Assembly (NCBI RefSeq): GCF_000317025.1
Contig: NC_019689.1
Span: 3,984,024 to 4,048,023, forward strand
Origin: Pleurocapsa sp. PCC 7327
Lineage (GTDB): Bacteria; Cyanobacteriota; Cyanobacteriia; Cyanobacteriales; Microcystaceae
Direction of reading: 5' to 3'
DNA: 64,000 nucleotides
Under the pieces are notes generated by a model. The model saw nothing but the letters and a program-made list of their open reading frames with translations. It did not search any database and was not told the DNA's origin. Numbering within the stretch: the first letter of the stretch is position 1; every line of letters starts with the position of its first letter. A program made the position numbers and the translations under genes. Shown piece after piece: positions 37,089 through 45,292 of this stretch.

Positions 37089-38684
37089 TTATTCGCTCTT
37101 TTGTTCGTCAATGACTCGTTTGAGCGAATTTTTGTTGAAAGCTGGAAAAATTAGAAAGGGGAATTGTTCTTTTGCCGTCCGTAGCTCGTCAAAAATCGGA
37201 TTTTCTAGTCCTGTCACTACGCACCAAACGCGGGCGCGAGTCATAGCAACAAAGGCTTCGTTGCGCTTTTGCAGTTCGTTTTCTTTCTTCCATGCCGAAG
37301 GCTGAGTAGCGCAGTGGAAGCGACAGGCATACACTTTCCAAGCTTCATTCCCTTTAGCGCGATAAATGTTAGCAATCGTGACGCAATCCGGTTTGCCGAA
37401 CTCGCTGGGGTCGCTATCCGTGCCGACAATGCAACTTTTGACGCCGTAATATTTTAGAGCCTCTTGCAGGCGACAGAAATAATCCTGCTCTTTTTCTGCG
37501 GCGATCGCTGTTATCATTAGGTCTGACGGAGCGAGTCCCGCTTGCAAGTCCTTGGCAACCTGCTGGGCAATCCATTCCTGTTCTTCTGACTCGTCATGAA
37601 AAGTTTGGAGCGCGAGCAGATCTTTTATTCCTTCTCGAACTTCAAAATTCTCGCGATCGATCGGATGAGGGCTTTTCTCAACTTGACGTTCGATTTTGAC
37701 TTGTTTTCTGGCTTTGACGCTGGCATCGCTAAAGTCACCTTCGAGTACGTTATAGCCTAATTTTTTCCACTCTTGCTGATTGCTAACTCCCTGCAATACG
37801 CCTCCTTGACGCAAAAGTCCCATATTGACGGCATGGGCAGCCATTAGTAACGATTTAGGCGTTCGATAGCACCGATTTAAATTTTCTGACTTGCGGATAT
37901 TCGTTCCTTCATAAAAGAAGGAACCGTTACTTGCCAATCCCAGATCGACTACGGGAGTCCCGTCGGGATTGCGACCGAAAATTTTAGTGGCATCTGGAAC
38001 GATTAAAGAGTCTATTCCTTGAGCTTCATCATACGCCCAATAGAGTCGTTTGGGTTCGCTCAAAGTATTGCGAGCGAGTCGATAAAATGACGCTGGTAAA
38101 TCTTGAGCTTCATCGATTAAGATAACGTCGTAGAGAATAGGAAAATTTGTAATTTCTATTTCGAGAATATTACAAACATATTTAAAAGCTCCTCCAGGAG
38201 AAACTTTGCCAATTTCATTTTCAACATCTTTGACGGTTTTGGGCTGCATTCCACACTCAATGGCTAACCGCCGATAAAAACCATCTCGTTCTTTGCCTCC
38301 CCAGGCATGTAAGACTTTTAAATTATCCCAATTGGGTTCTCTTCCCTCGCTGAGTTCGCCATAATATGTACTAATGCGTTCTTTGATTTGGTTGTAAAGC
38401 GATCGCGTAAAAAAGACAAAAGCAAGTTTCCAGTCGGGATGTTCGTAATGGATTTTGGCTGCGCGTTTGACTAAAAGAATCGTTTTCCCCGTTCCTGCCA
38501 ATCCTCGAATGCGCTGCGGCCCATCGGGATATTTAGAAGCAATTTCTTGTTGCTGCTCGTCTAATATTTTGAGGGAAGATTCGAGATAGCAAATGACTCT
38601 AAGTGGACTATCAGCAGGCATTCCTTCTGGGATTTGACGAGAAGATCCGGAAGGTAGAGTTTCCGCAACAGTATTCTCAACCAT
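37089..38684 (-). CDS. Superfamily I DNA/RNA helicase
   Basis: 531 residues. Walker A RIRGLAGTGKTILLVKRA is at residues about 58-75 and Walker B YDVILIDEAQDLPASFYRL at about 190-208. Later motifs are NLNRCYRTPKSLLMAAH, VTIANIYRAKGNEAWKVY and NEAFVAMTRARVWCVVTG, the UvrD-like motifs IV-VI. No nuclease domain is visible. The ATG at 38684 has GGAG 7 bases upstream. It is third on the minus strand behind two coiled-coil genes (gap 169 bp), facing a divergent XRE-ImmA pair. This grouping suggests a defence or DNA-repair role, not housekeeping. Confidence 0.88.
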   Translation of the reverse strand: MVENTVAETLPSGSSRQIPEGMPADSPLRVICYLESSLKILDEQQQEIASKYPDGPQRIRGLAGTGKTILLVKRAAKIHYEHPDWKLAFVFFTRSLYNQIKERISTYYGELSEGREPNWDNLKVLHAWGGKERDGFYRRLAIECGMQPKTVKDVENEIGKVSPGGAFKYVCNILEIEITNFPILYDVILIDEAQDLPASFYRLARNTLSEPKRLYWAYDEAQGIDSLIVPDATKIFGRNPDGTPVVDLGLASNGSFFYEGTNIRKSENLNRCYRTPKSLLMAAHAVNMGLLRQGGVLQGVSNQQEWKKLGYNVLEGDFSDASVKARKQVKIERQVEKSPHPIDRENFEVREGIKDLLALQTFHDESEEQEWIAQQVAKDLQAGLAPSDLMITAIAAEKEQDYFCRLQEALKYYGVKSCIVGTDSDPSEFGKPDCVTIANIYRAKGNEAWKVYACRFHCATQPSAWKKENELQKRNEAFVAMTRARVWCVVTGLENPIFDELRTAKEQFPFLIFPAFNKNSLKRVIDEQKSE

Positions 38685-38853
38685 TTAATTTCTCCGTATA
38701 GTGTTTCCTCTAAGTATTCCCAACGAAGAGCAAGAAATTACTATTTTTGGAAACAGATTCGATGCCAAATGTTTTGTTTGACAAAGCTCCTCGATAGATT
38801 TCATGGATAATATGAATTCCCTAAGAGTTAAGTTATTCAAAACTCAGGTTAAA

Positions 38854-39942
38854 CTACTTGTTTTTTGGCTGATTTTTAGCTTGTTCGAGAGCAATTTCTT
38901 TAATAGCCTCGAATGAATTGCGATTGGAAGCACCTTCAATCGCTTTAACTGCCAAATCTTGTACTTGTTTGAGTGCGGCATTGAGTTGTTGAGACAAGTT
39001 TTGAATTCTAGCCTGCTGATTTTGAATAGTTTGTTCTAACGCTCCAATTCGCAGTTCGTAATTGCGTTTTTCTCCTTCAATTTCTTTAGCTCGCAAATCG
39101 GCTCTCACTTTGGCTTGATAGTTGCCAATACCTTTTCCTTCTCCTTGAGCTTGTTCGATCTTTTTCTTGAGTTCTTGCTCGAAAGCTTCTACTTTTTGTT
39201 TTGCCTCGGCATATTGTTTTTCTTTCTCGATAATGCTTTCTTCTCTTTGTTTCCACTGCTTTTCTTGTGCTTGACGAGCTTCGTCTAATTCTTTGTAGAG
39301 ATTTTTCTTTTGCTGCTGATATTCTTCTTCGCTTAAATCTCTTTCCAACTCCAAGTTATACCAATATTCTTCTTCATCTCGCTGGCGTGCTTTTTGATAA
39401 AATTCATTGCGTTCTTTGAGCTGACGAGCATAAGTTTCTTGCTCTTTTTGCCAAGCTTTTTTTAAGGCTATAATTTGTTGCTCTAGCGTCTCTCGCTGCT
39501 GGCTAATTTCTTCTTCAAATGCTTTTGCACTTTCTTCATAGGATGCAACTAAAGTATCTAAAGTGTCTTCTTCGACTGATTCTATCTCGTGTAATTCTTC
39601 TAATTTTTGTAGTTCTTCGGCTACCTCAGTTTGCAGTTCTTCAAGGAATGAAGCTTCGGCGATAAGTTGTTCTGATAAATGACTAACTGCGCTACCAAAT
39701 CCTACTTGTAGTTTTTCTAGATTTTGAATAATTTGGTTAATGTTATTTTGGGTTATCGAACTCATAACTTTTTGTTTTTCTTCTTTATCTTTATATGCTA
39801 TTGAAGATTCTTGAGATTCAGTTTTTCTTTCTCGTTCGATTTTTTTGAGTTGCGATTCTAGGGTTGTTTTTTCTTTTTTTAATTCTTCAAAAGCTTCTAT
39901 TAATTCAGCTTTTGTACTCTTGGACGTTACTTTAGCAACCAT
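38854..39942 (-). CDS. Long coiled-coil protein B
   Basis: About 362 residues from the ATG at 39942, which has AGGAG 8 bases upstream. Nearly the whole protein is Glu, Lys and Gln-rich helix with heptads. It has no Walker motif, membrane segment or recognised domain. It is a paralogue of protein A (39973-40962): both share the phrase pattern NINQIIQNLEKLQVGFG / VSHLSEQL near residue 70-95 and end QVQDLAVKAIEGAS. SMC hinge and head domains are absent. It probably forms filaments or a scaffold with its paralogue. Confidence 0.8.
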   Translation of the reverse strand: MVAKVTSKSTKAELIEAFEELKKEKTTLESQLKKIERERKTESQESSIAYKDKEEKQKVMSSITQNNINQIIQNLEKLQVGFGSAVSHLSEQLIAEASFLEELQTEVAEELQKLEELHEIESVEEDTLDTLVASYEESAKAFEEEISQQRETLEQQIIALKKAWQKEQETYARQLKERNEFYQKARQRDEEEYWYNLELERDLSEEEYQQQKKNLYKELDEARQAQEKQWKQREESIIEKEKQYAEAKQKVEAFEQELKKKIEQAQGEGKGIGNYQAKVRADLRAKEIEGEKRNYELRIGALEQTIQNQQARIQNLSQQLNAALKQVQDLAVKAIEGASNRNSFEAIKEIALEQAKNQPKNK

Positions 39943-39972
39943 CAATAAATCTCCTAATGAATGTTAATTAAA

Positions 39973-40962
39973 TTAATTAGCAGAGGTTCCATTGCCTTGA
40001 AATGCTCTTATTGCCAAGTTCTGTGCTTGAGTCGTGACTTTTTGTAATTCGGCAGTGAGTTCAGCTATCTGTTCGATTTGTTTTTGAATGGCGGCATCAA
40101 GAGATTGAATCTTGAATTCATATCCTTGTTTAGTTAATTCCCACTCTTTTTCAAAGAGATCGGCTTTGACTTTGGCATCTCTTTCTGCCTCTTTAATGGC
40201 TTCTACTCTGGCTTGATTGATTTCCTGTTTAATCGTTTCTTCAAAGCCTTCTATTTTTTTTTGATTGACTTTAAATTCTTCTTCATTATCTGCCAAGAAT
40301 TTTTCTCGCTCTTGCCAAACTTTTTCTTTGTCTTGATTAGCTTCTTGCAGTTCTCTTTCTTGTTGTCGCTTGGATTCTTCGTACTCATTCATTTCGATCT
40401 TGCGATCGCGTTCAATTTGATATTGATAATCGGACAATTCTTGTTCTCTTTGTTTCGCAATTAATTCGGCTGCTTCTGAGACTCTTGCCTCGAATTCTTG
40501 CTGTTCTTTTTCCCAAGCTTTGCGAGTTTGAGTTATTTCTTTCTCTAGGGATTCTCGCTGGCTATTGGTCTTATTTTCTAGGATTTTTAGCTGTTCTTGA
40601 TGCTCTTGTCTTAAAAGATACAATGCATCAGCCACTAAACGCACTTTATGAACTTGCTCTAACTGTTCTTTTTTGACTGCTATAGCTCGCTTGAGTTCAT
40701 CTAATTTAGAAGATTCCTCGACTAAGCGATCGGAAAGATTATTAATAGTACGACCAAAATCTAATTGCAGAGAAGCCATTGTATTGACTATGTTGTCAAC
40801 TGTATAGTCAGTAGCTTTTTCTAGTAGTTGTTTGCTCTTTTCTTTTTCGGCTTCTTCTTCTTTGGTCGCGACTTTCGATTCAACTTTTTTCTGTTCGGAT
40901 AACAGTTTGGCAAAAGCTGCCATAATTTGCTCTTTGCTCTCTTTGGGAGCAAGGTTACTCAT
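39973..40962 (-). CDS. Long coiled-coil protein A
   Basis: 329 residues from the ATG at 40962, supported by GGAG 8 bases upstream; an upstream frame extension is not believable. It begins MSNLAPKESKEQIMAAFAKL and is then almost entirely charged coiled coil. The region NIVNTMASLQLDFG / INNLSDRL matches protein B, and the tail TTQAQNLAIRAFQG matches protein B's QVQDLAVKAIEG. The gene is first on the minus strand behind two repeated operator-like sites and is followed 30 bp later by protein B. Function is unknown. Confidence 0.8.
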   Translation of the reverse strand: MSNLAPKESKEQIMAAFAKLLSEQKKVESKVATKEEEAEKEKSKQLLEKATDYTVDNIVNTMASLQLDFGRTINNLSDRLVEESSKLDELKRAIAVKKEQLEQVHKVRLVADALYLLRQEHQEQLKILENKTNSQRESLEKEITQTRKAWEKEQQEFEARVSEAAELIAKQREQELSDYQYQIERDRKIEMNEYEESKRQQERELQEANQDKEKVWQEREKFLADNEEEFKVNQKKIEGFEETIKQEINQARVEAIKEAERDAKVKADLFEKEWELTKQGYEFKIQSLDAAIQKQIEQIAELTAELQKVTTQAQNLAIRAFQGNGTSAN

Positions 40963-41054
40963 AAGGATAATTCTCCAAAAATTGTCAAAAAATTTATTTT
41001 GCGGGCAATCTTTTTGATTGCTACGATTGACTGAAAATGAATTGCAGAGCTTGC

Positions 41055-41106
41055 TTGATTTTTTCGTCAACAAAACTATTATATCTCTTGTTGATTTTTT
41101 CGTCAA
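41055..41106. promoter_or_regulatory. Paired 16-bp operator-like sites between divergent units
   Basis: TTGATTTTTTCGTCAA occurs exactly at 41055-41070 and 41091-41106, 36 bp apart centre to centre. The flanks mirror each other (GC before the first copy, GC after the second). The AT-rich stretch ACTATTATAT between them could be a -10. This is where an XRE repressor would control both directions. Confidence 0.7.
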
Positions 41107-41143
41107 GCAAGATTAAAATAAAAAATAGATTAAGGAAAAAAAC

Positions 41144-41485
41144 GTGAATCAAAGCTTTGGTCATCTTATTCGTCAAGCACGAAAAGACAAGGGATATAGC
41201 CAACGGGAACTAGCCGAAAAATTGGGGCTAGATTTCACCTATTTATCCAAACTAGAGAACAACCGAGCCGATTATCCGCCAAAAGAAGAGGTAATCAGAG
41301 CGCTAGCAACTCATTTAGATTTAGATGCTGAAGAATTAATCTTCTTGTCCGGACGCATCCCCCAAAACGATGAAGAAGTTCTCAAACAACACTATAAAAA
41401 CATGCCTACTCTGTTTCGGAGAATGCGAGAAAACCCTGAATTTGCCCAAAAGGTGTTTCAAGCAGCGCAAGAAGCAGACCAATAG
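41144..41485 (+). CDS. XRE-family transcriptional regulator
   Basis: 113 residues from a GTG at 41144 with AAGGA upstream. The N-terminal HTH is classical: FGHLIRQARKDKGYSQRELA, then EKLGLDFTYLSKLENNRADYP. The C-terminal 45 residues are helical and unlike a sensor domain. It is followed 8 bp later by an ImmA-type protease. In phage and ICE systems that pair forms a repressor and its inactivating protease, so this protein probably represses the divergent coiled-coil/helicase operon through the sites at 41055-41106. Confidence 0.9.
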   Translation: MNQSFGHLIRQARKDKGYSQRELAEKLGLDFTYLSKLENNRADYPPKEEVIRALATHLDLDAEELIFLSGRIPQNDEEVLKQHYKNMPTLFRRMRENPEFAQKVFQAAQEADQ

Positions 41486-41493
41486 GAGTTACT

Positions 41494-42162
41494 ATGACAA
41501 ACATCTTCAGACCGTATCGTTTCATTCCCAAACAAGAGATTGAAGCTGAGGCAACCGAGATTTTGCGCAGAATGCAGCAAACGCCTAACTATTCTCCCAA
41601 ATGGGCTTTAGATGCGAGTCGAGTGGCTGAATTTCTGGGATTAGATGTAGTTTGGGACAGCATACCGAGCGATCGCGATGGTACGATAGCAGCAAGGATT
41701 CTCCCCCTAGAACGCCCGATCGAAATTAATGAAGATATTCCTAAATTGCGAGGAGGGTTTGGGGAATCCACCATTGCCCATGAAATCGGACATTGGGTGT
41801 TGCACGTCAATCCAGAAGCGATAAAACGGTGCTTAGAGTTGCACGAGCAAGGAAAAGACATAAGAGTAGAACCGTTATTGTGCCGCAGTGATACTCATCT
41901 GAACGGCATAGAGTGGCAGGCGCAACATTTTGCCAGTTGCCTGTTGATGCCGCAATACAAGTTAGAAGAAGTTAGACAAGGGCGAGATTTAACCAAATGG
42001 TCGCATCTATACGAAATTGCCGAAGAGTTAGGCGTTACCATTTCTAATCTCATCCATCGTTTAAAAGATCTGGACTGGATTTGTCTGTCCGAACATTCCC
42101 GTCAAATCGAGTTAGGCGAGTCAAAGTTGCCTAGGAGAAAGAGAGTGAGTTTAACAGGGTAG
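41494..42162 (+). CDS. ImmA/IrrE-family metallopeptidase
   Basis: 222 residues. The zinc motif HEIGH is at residues 96-100 (ESTIAHEIGHWVLHV), and a likely third ligand region QAQHFASCLLMPQ lies near residue 150, as in the family. The C-terminal part includes IAEELGVTISNLIHRLKDL, a winged-helix-like segment. Such proteins cleave XRE-type repressors or other DNA-bound regulators after DNA damage or infection. It is co-directional and nearly contiguous with the XRE gene (8 bp). Confidence 0.9.
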   Translation: MTNIFRPYRFIPKQEIEAEATEILRRMQQTPNYSPKWALDASRVAEFLGLDVVWDSIPSDRDGTIAARILPLERPIEINEDIPKLRGGFGESTIAHEIGHWVLHVNPEAIKRCLELHEQGKDIRVEPLLCRSDTHLNGIEWQAQHFASCLLMPQYKLEEVRQGRDLTKWSHLYEIAEELGVTISNLIHRLKDLDWICLSEHSRQIELGESKLPRRKRVSLTG

Positions 42163-42209
42163 GACAGCGATCGCAATTTCGCTCGAAACGCTGAGCAATA
42201 GGAACATCT

Positions 42210-43697
42210 CTACGGCAACCACTGAGGACGAAAGCCCCGCATCGGCAACTCCTCTAATTTGGGTTCGGCACCGCCAGGTGCATCCGCAGGGGGAGGAATC
42301 AGCAACCAAAGACGACTCTCGCGCATCGTTTCTCCTGAACTGGTTATTAATGGGTCGGCTGAATGGGTACTATTGGCGGTAACGATGCGATCGAAAAGAA
42401 TGCCGAGTCCATCAGGGGCAAGACTAATTTTCATATCCCGATAATCGGGTAAAGCTACTAGGGGTATGACTTGAGAGGTCTTGATGTCGATTTTGGCAAG
42501 GTAGGGTTCTTCCCGATATTCTTCTCCTTCGATTAACTGAGTTAACAAGCAGAAGAGATGGGTATCTGTGGGATCGAACTGACAATCGAGAATCGAACCT
42601 TTGATATTGAGGAGTTCTTTTTGTACGCCTTGGTTGTTAACATAAAAAAGCGATCGCGTGTAGCGCAATTTAGCATTATCCATATTAAAATTCACCATCG
42701 CCGCCGCCGAACCATTCCGCGAAAAGCTGAGAACTTTACCAAATTTGGGCAAAAACTCGATCGCTTGAGCGTCCGATTGCAAGGGAATAATGCCAATTCC
42801 CTGTCCTTGTGCCACCGCTAGCGTTTGTCCGTCAGGCGCAATCAGAAATTCTCCGCCTGGGGCATTGAGGCGTTCTGGATTTCCCGCTTTTTTGAGTACC
42901 CACAAGTCAAAATCCGCTGGATTTTTGCGATTGACTCGCCCAACAACGATGGTTTTTCCATCGGAGGATAAATCGAATTGATTATTTTGATAGTCTTTGT
43001 TGTCTAGGATTAACTCTACTGGTTGAGAGCGTTCGGAGGCATTCTCCCGTATCTGAGTAGATACGCGATAAAGTTGCAGGTTCCTTAAGGTGTCGTTGCC
43101 TCGATGGCGTTGGGCAGCTGAAAATAAAATGCGATCGCCTTCCGGATAGAATTTAAAATCCGCTACCACTAAATCGCGAGGGGTAAGGATCGCTTTTTTG
43201 TTTTGAGTTAAGTTGTAGAGAATTAATCTGCCCCGTTCGTGCCCCAAAGTTCCGATGTAAGCAAAAGCGCGATCGCGACTGCGAAATTGACCGACGAAAG
43301 GCTTTATTTCTTGTCCCGCTTCCTCTTTGCCTCGAAAATGCTCTCTGGCATTCTTGAGCTTAACTTGATAGGCTTCTCCGTAGGGAACGGGTGCGTCTAG
43401 GGTATAGGCAAGTCTTCGTCCTGCCCAGCTTATCTTACCCGGTAGCGGAGGATTGATGACGAGATTTTTTTCGACACTTTCTCGATCCATCGGGCGATCG
43501 AAATCCAGGATAAATGCTCGATCCTCTGCCCCGACTGTTTTATTGTGCCAACTAAACTCGCGCACTCGCGGTTTCATTCCGAAAACACAATTCGTTCCGC
43601 AAGCTTGCCCTCCCAAAACCACTCCGCCGATGACTAGGGTGAGAATTAAAATTAGGGTAAGTGCAATCTTATCGATCGGTTGTAAGCTTTTCCACAT
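42210..43697 (-). CDS. Membrane-anchored Ig-like / beta-propeller protein
   Basis: 495 residues. A single N-terminal helix (IALTLILILTLVIGGVVLGG) is followed by two nearby Cys (GQACGTNCVFG), an Ig-like (Big_5-type) region (FILDFDRPMDRESVEKNLVI) and then repeated beta-propeller-like blades with phrases such as FKFYPEGDRILFSAAQ, FDLSSDGKTIVVGRVN and LAPDGLGILFDRI. It probably extends into the periplasm. I do not know its function; the N-terminal anchor plus TolB-like blades suggests binding of envelope components. Confidence 0.75.
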   Translation of the reverse strand: MWKSLQPIDKIALTLILILTLVIGGVVLGGQACGTNCVFGMKPRVREFSWHNKTVGAEDRAFILDFDRPMDRESVEKNLVINPPLPGKISWAGRRLAYTLDAPVPYGEAYQVKLKNAREHFRGKEEAGQEIKPFVGQFRSRDRAFAYIGTLGHERGRLILYNLTQNKKAILTPRDLVVADFKFYPEGDRILFSAAQRHRGNDTLRNLQLYRVSTQIRENASERSQPVELILDNKDYQNNQFDLSSDGKTIVVGRVNRKNPADFDLWVLKKAGNPERLNAPGGEFLIAPDGQTLAVAQGQGIGIIPLQSDAQAIEFLPKFGKVLSFSRNGSAAAMVNFNMDNAKLRYTRSLFYVNNQGVQKELLNIKGSILDCQFDPTDTHLFCLLTQLIEGEEYREEPYLAKIDIKTSQVIPLVALPDYRDMKISLAPDGLGILFDRIVTANSTHSADPLITSSGETMRESRLWLLIPPPADAPGGAEPKLEELPMRGFRPQWLP

Positions 43698-44004
43698 CTA
43701 ATCAGTTATCAACTATTCGTTAATTAGTTACTAGTTATTAGTTAGTAGTTAGTGGTTTTTCCTCAGATCGCTTTCGGGCTGTTTCGAGCAATCTCGGTCA
43801 GCAGGGAAAAATTCGAGCGCGATTTGTTGTTATCCGAGGTTCTTCTTGACGCGATCGCTTCTGTGGATATTGTCTCAAATTTTTCTGCAATAGAAACGAT
43901 TGAGGCTAAATTTACATGAGGATTTAACCTAAATATTGTTTAAGCATAAAGAGGTCATAGCAGTTGCCAATTAAAATTGGAGAAATTGGGGAAAGGCTTT
44001 TCCT
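43698..44004. other. Intergenic region upstream of the P-type ATPase pair
   Basis: 307 bp between divergent genes. It begins with iterated TTAGTTA/AGTTATTAG-type short repeats (43700-43755). The remainder holds no recognised gene or RNA and should contain the ATPase promoter. Confidence 0.45.
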
Positions 44005-45291
44005 ATGAGATTTAATTGGCTTAACCGTGCGGTTTTGCATCGATTTCTAGAACGGCTGCCTCGCTCAAGAAGAGTTTCTCAAGCAACGCCAGCATTCTCT
44101 ACAGCACTATCAGCAAAACTTCTCGATATTGCTCGTCAGGATGTTCCCACTGTCTTGCGATCGCTCGATACCTCTCCAGACGGTTTGACTGAGGAAGAAT
44201 CCCGCGATCGTTTAGAGGAATGCAGTTTAAATGAGATTGCCCGCGAAAAGCCCCCCAAGTGGTACATCCAGTTCCTAAAAACGTTTCACAATCCCTTAGT
44301 CATTCTCTTGATATCGCTGGCAATTATTTCTTGGGTGAAAGGCGATCTCGAAGCATCAGCCATCATCTTAATGATGGTGATTTTCAGCGTAATTCTGCGT
44401 TTCTCTCAGGAGTTTCGCTCCAGCCTTGCGGCGGAAAAACTGCGGGAAATGGTCAGAACAACTGCAACTGTAAGTCGGAGAGAGTTGAGTCCGGATATTT
44501 CCTCAGAAGTCCTGCAAAAATACCAAGTCGCGCTCCATTCACGTCCTCCAAAAAGAAAAGAAATTCCTATCAAGTTCTTAGTTCCTGGGGATATCATTTA
44601 TCTGTCCGCTGGAGATATGATCCCAGCGGATGTAAGGCTTATTTCAGCCAAAGATTTGTTTATCAGCCAGGGAGCGCTGACGGGGGAGTCTCTGCCAGTC
44701 GAGAAACAGCCGACCTTACCTGATAGTCAAACCCAGATCGCAAACCCATTGGAACTTGCGAATATTTGTTTTCTAGGCACCACTATTGTTAGCGGTACGG
44801 TTACCGCAGTGTTAGTAGAAACGGGGAGCAATACATACCTGGGTGCGATAGCCAAAACCGTTGTCGGTCAAAAAGCGATGACAAGTTTCGATCGGGGGGT
44901 GAATGATGTTAGCTTGCTGCTGCTGCGCTTCATGCTGGTAATTGCTCCTGCGGTTTTTCCGACGATCAATGGTTTTCTCAAAGGCAATTGGACTGAGGCA
45001 TTCTTTTTTGCCCTCTCAGTTGCCGTGGGGTTAACGCCGGATATGCTCCCCATGATTGTAACGGCTAATTTAGCGCGAGGCGCGATCGCCATGTCCGAGA
45101 AAAAAGTCATCTTCAAAAACATCGACTCCATTCAGAGCTTTGACGCAATGGATATCCTGTGTACCGATAAAACCGGAACCCTCGCTCAAGACCGGATCGT
45201 GCTAGAGATGCACCTGGACATTAATGGCGAAGAAAGCGAGGAAGTTCTGGAGTTGCTACAGTGCTGCTCCAATCGAGTAGAGGAGGTATGA
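44005..45291 (+). CDS. Truncated Mg2+-type P-type ATPase (MgtA-like)
   Basis: 428 residues. It starts like MgtA (RFLERLPRSRRVS, LTEEESRDRLEECSLNEIAR), has TM1-TM4, the actuator motif GALTGESLPVEKQ (TGES at residues 226-229), the TM4 motif ALSVAVGLTPDMLPMIVT and the phosphorylation motif CTDKTGTLAQDRI (Asp388). Shortly after, the homology stops at LDINGEESEEVLE and an unrelated CCSNRVEEV ends the protein. The nucleotide-binding domain, GDGxNDAP motif and TM5-10 are missing; normal MgtA is about 900 residues. It ends one base before the next ATPase gene. Confidence 0.9.
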   Translation: MRFNWLNRAVLHRFLERLPRSRRVSQATPAFSTALSAKLLDIARQDVPTVLRSLDTSPDGLTEEESRDRLEECSLNEIAREKPPKWYIQFLKTFHNPLVILLISLAIISWVKGDLEASAIILMMVIFSVILRFSQEFRSSLAAEKLREMVRTTATVSRRELSPDISSEVLQKYQVALHSRPPKRKEIPIKFLVPGDIIYLSAGDMIPADVRLISAKDLFISQGALTGESLPVEKQPTLPDSQTQIANPLELANICFLGTTIVSGTVTAVLVETGSNTYLGAIAKTVVGQKAMTSFDRGVNDVSLLLLRFMLVIAPAVFPTINGFLKGNWTEAFFFALSVAVGLTPDMLPMIVTANLARGAIAMSEKKVIFKNIDSIQSFDAMDILCTDKTGTLAQDRIVLEMHLDINGEESEEVLELLQCCSNRVEEV

Positions 45292-45292
45292 C

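Noticed and set aside
40213-40676. Phe/Leu-rich membrane-like open frames on the plus strand
   Set aside because: They are antisense to Lys/Glu-rich coiled-coil genes; antisense of GAA/AAA codons yields Phe and Leu automatically.
40963-41106. N-terminal extension of coiled-coil protein A
   Set aside because: It would overlap the operator-like repeats, and the ATG at 40962 has a proper GGAG site.
44005-45291. A complete half-size Mg2+ pump
   Set aside because: All functional MgtA-type ATPases need the nucleotide domain and TM5-10, which are missing. It is treated as truncated.
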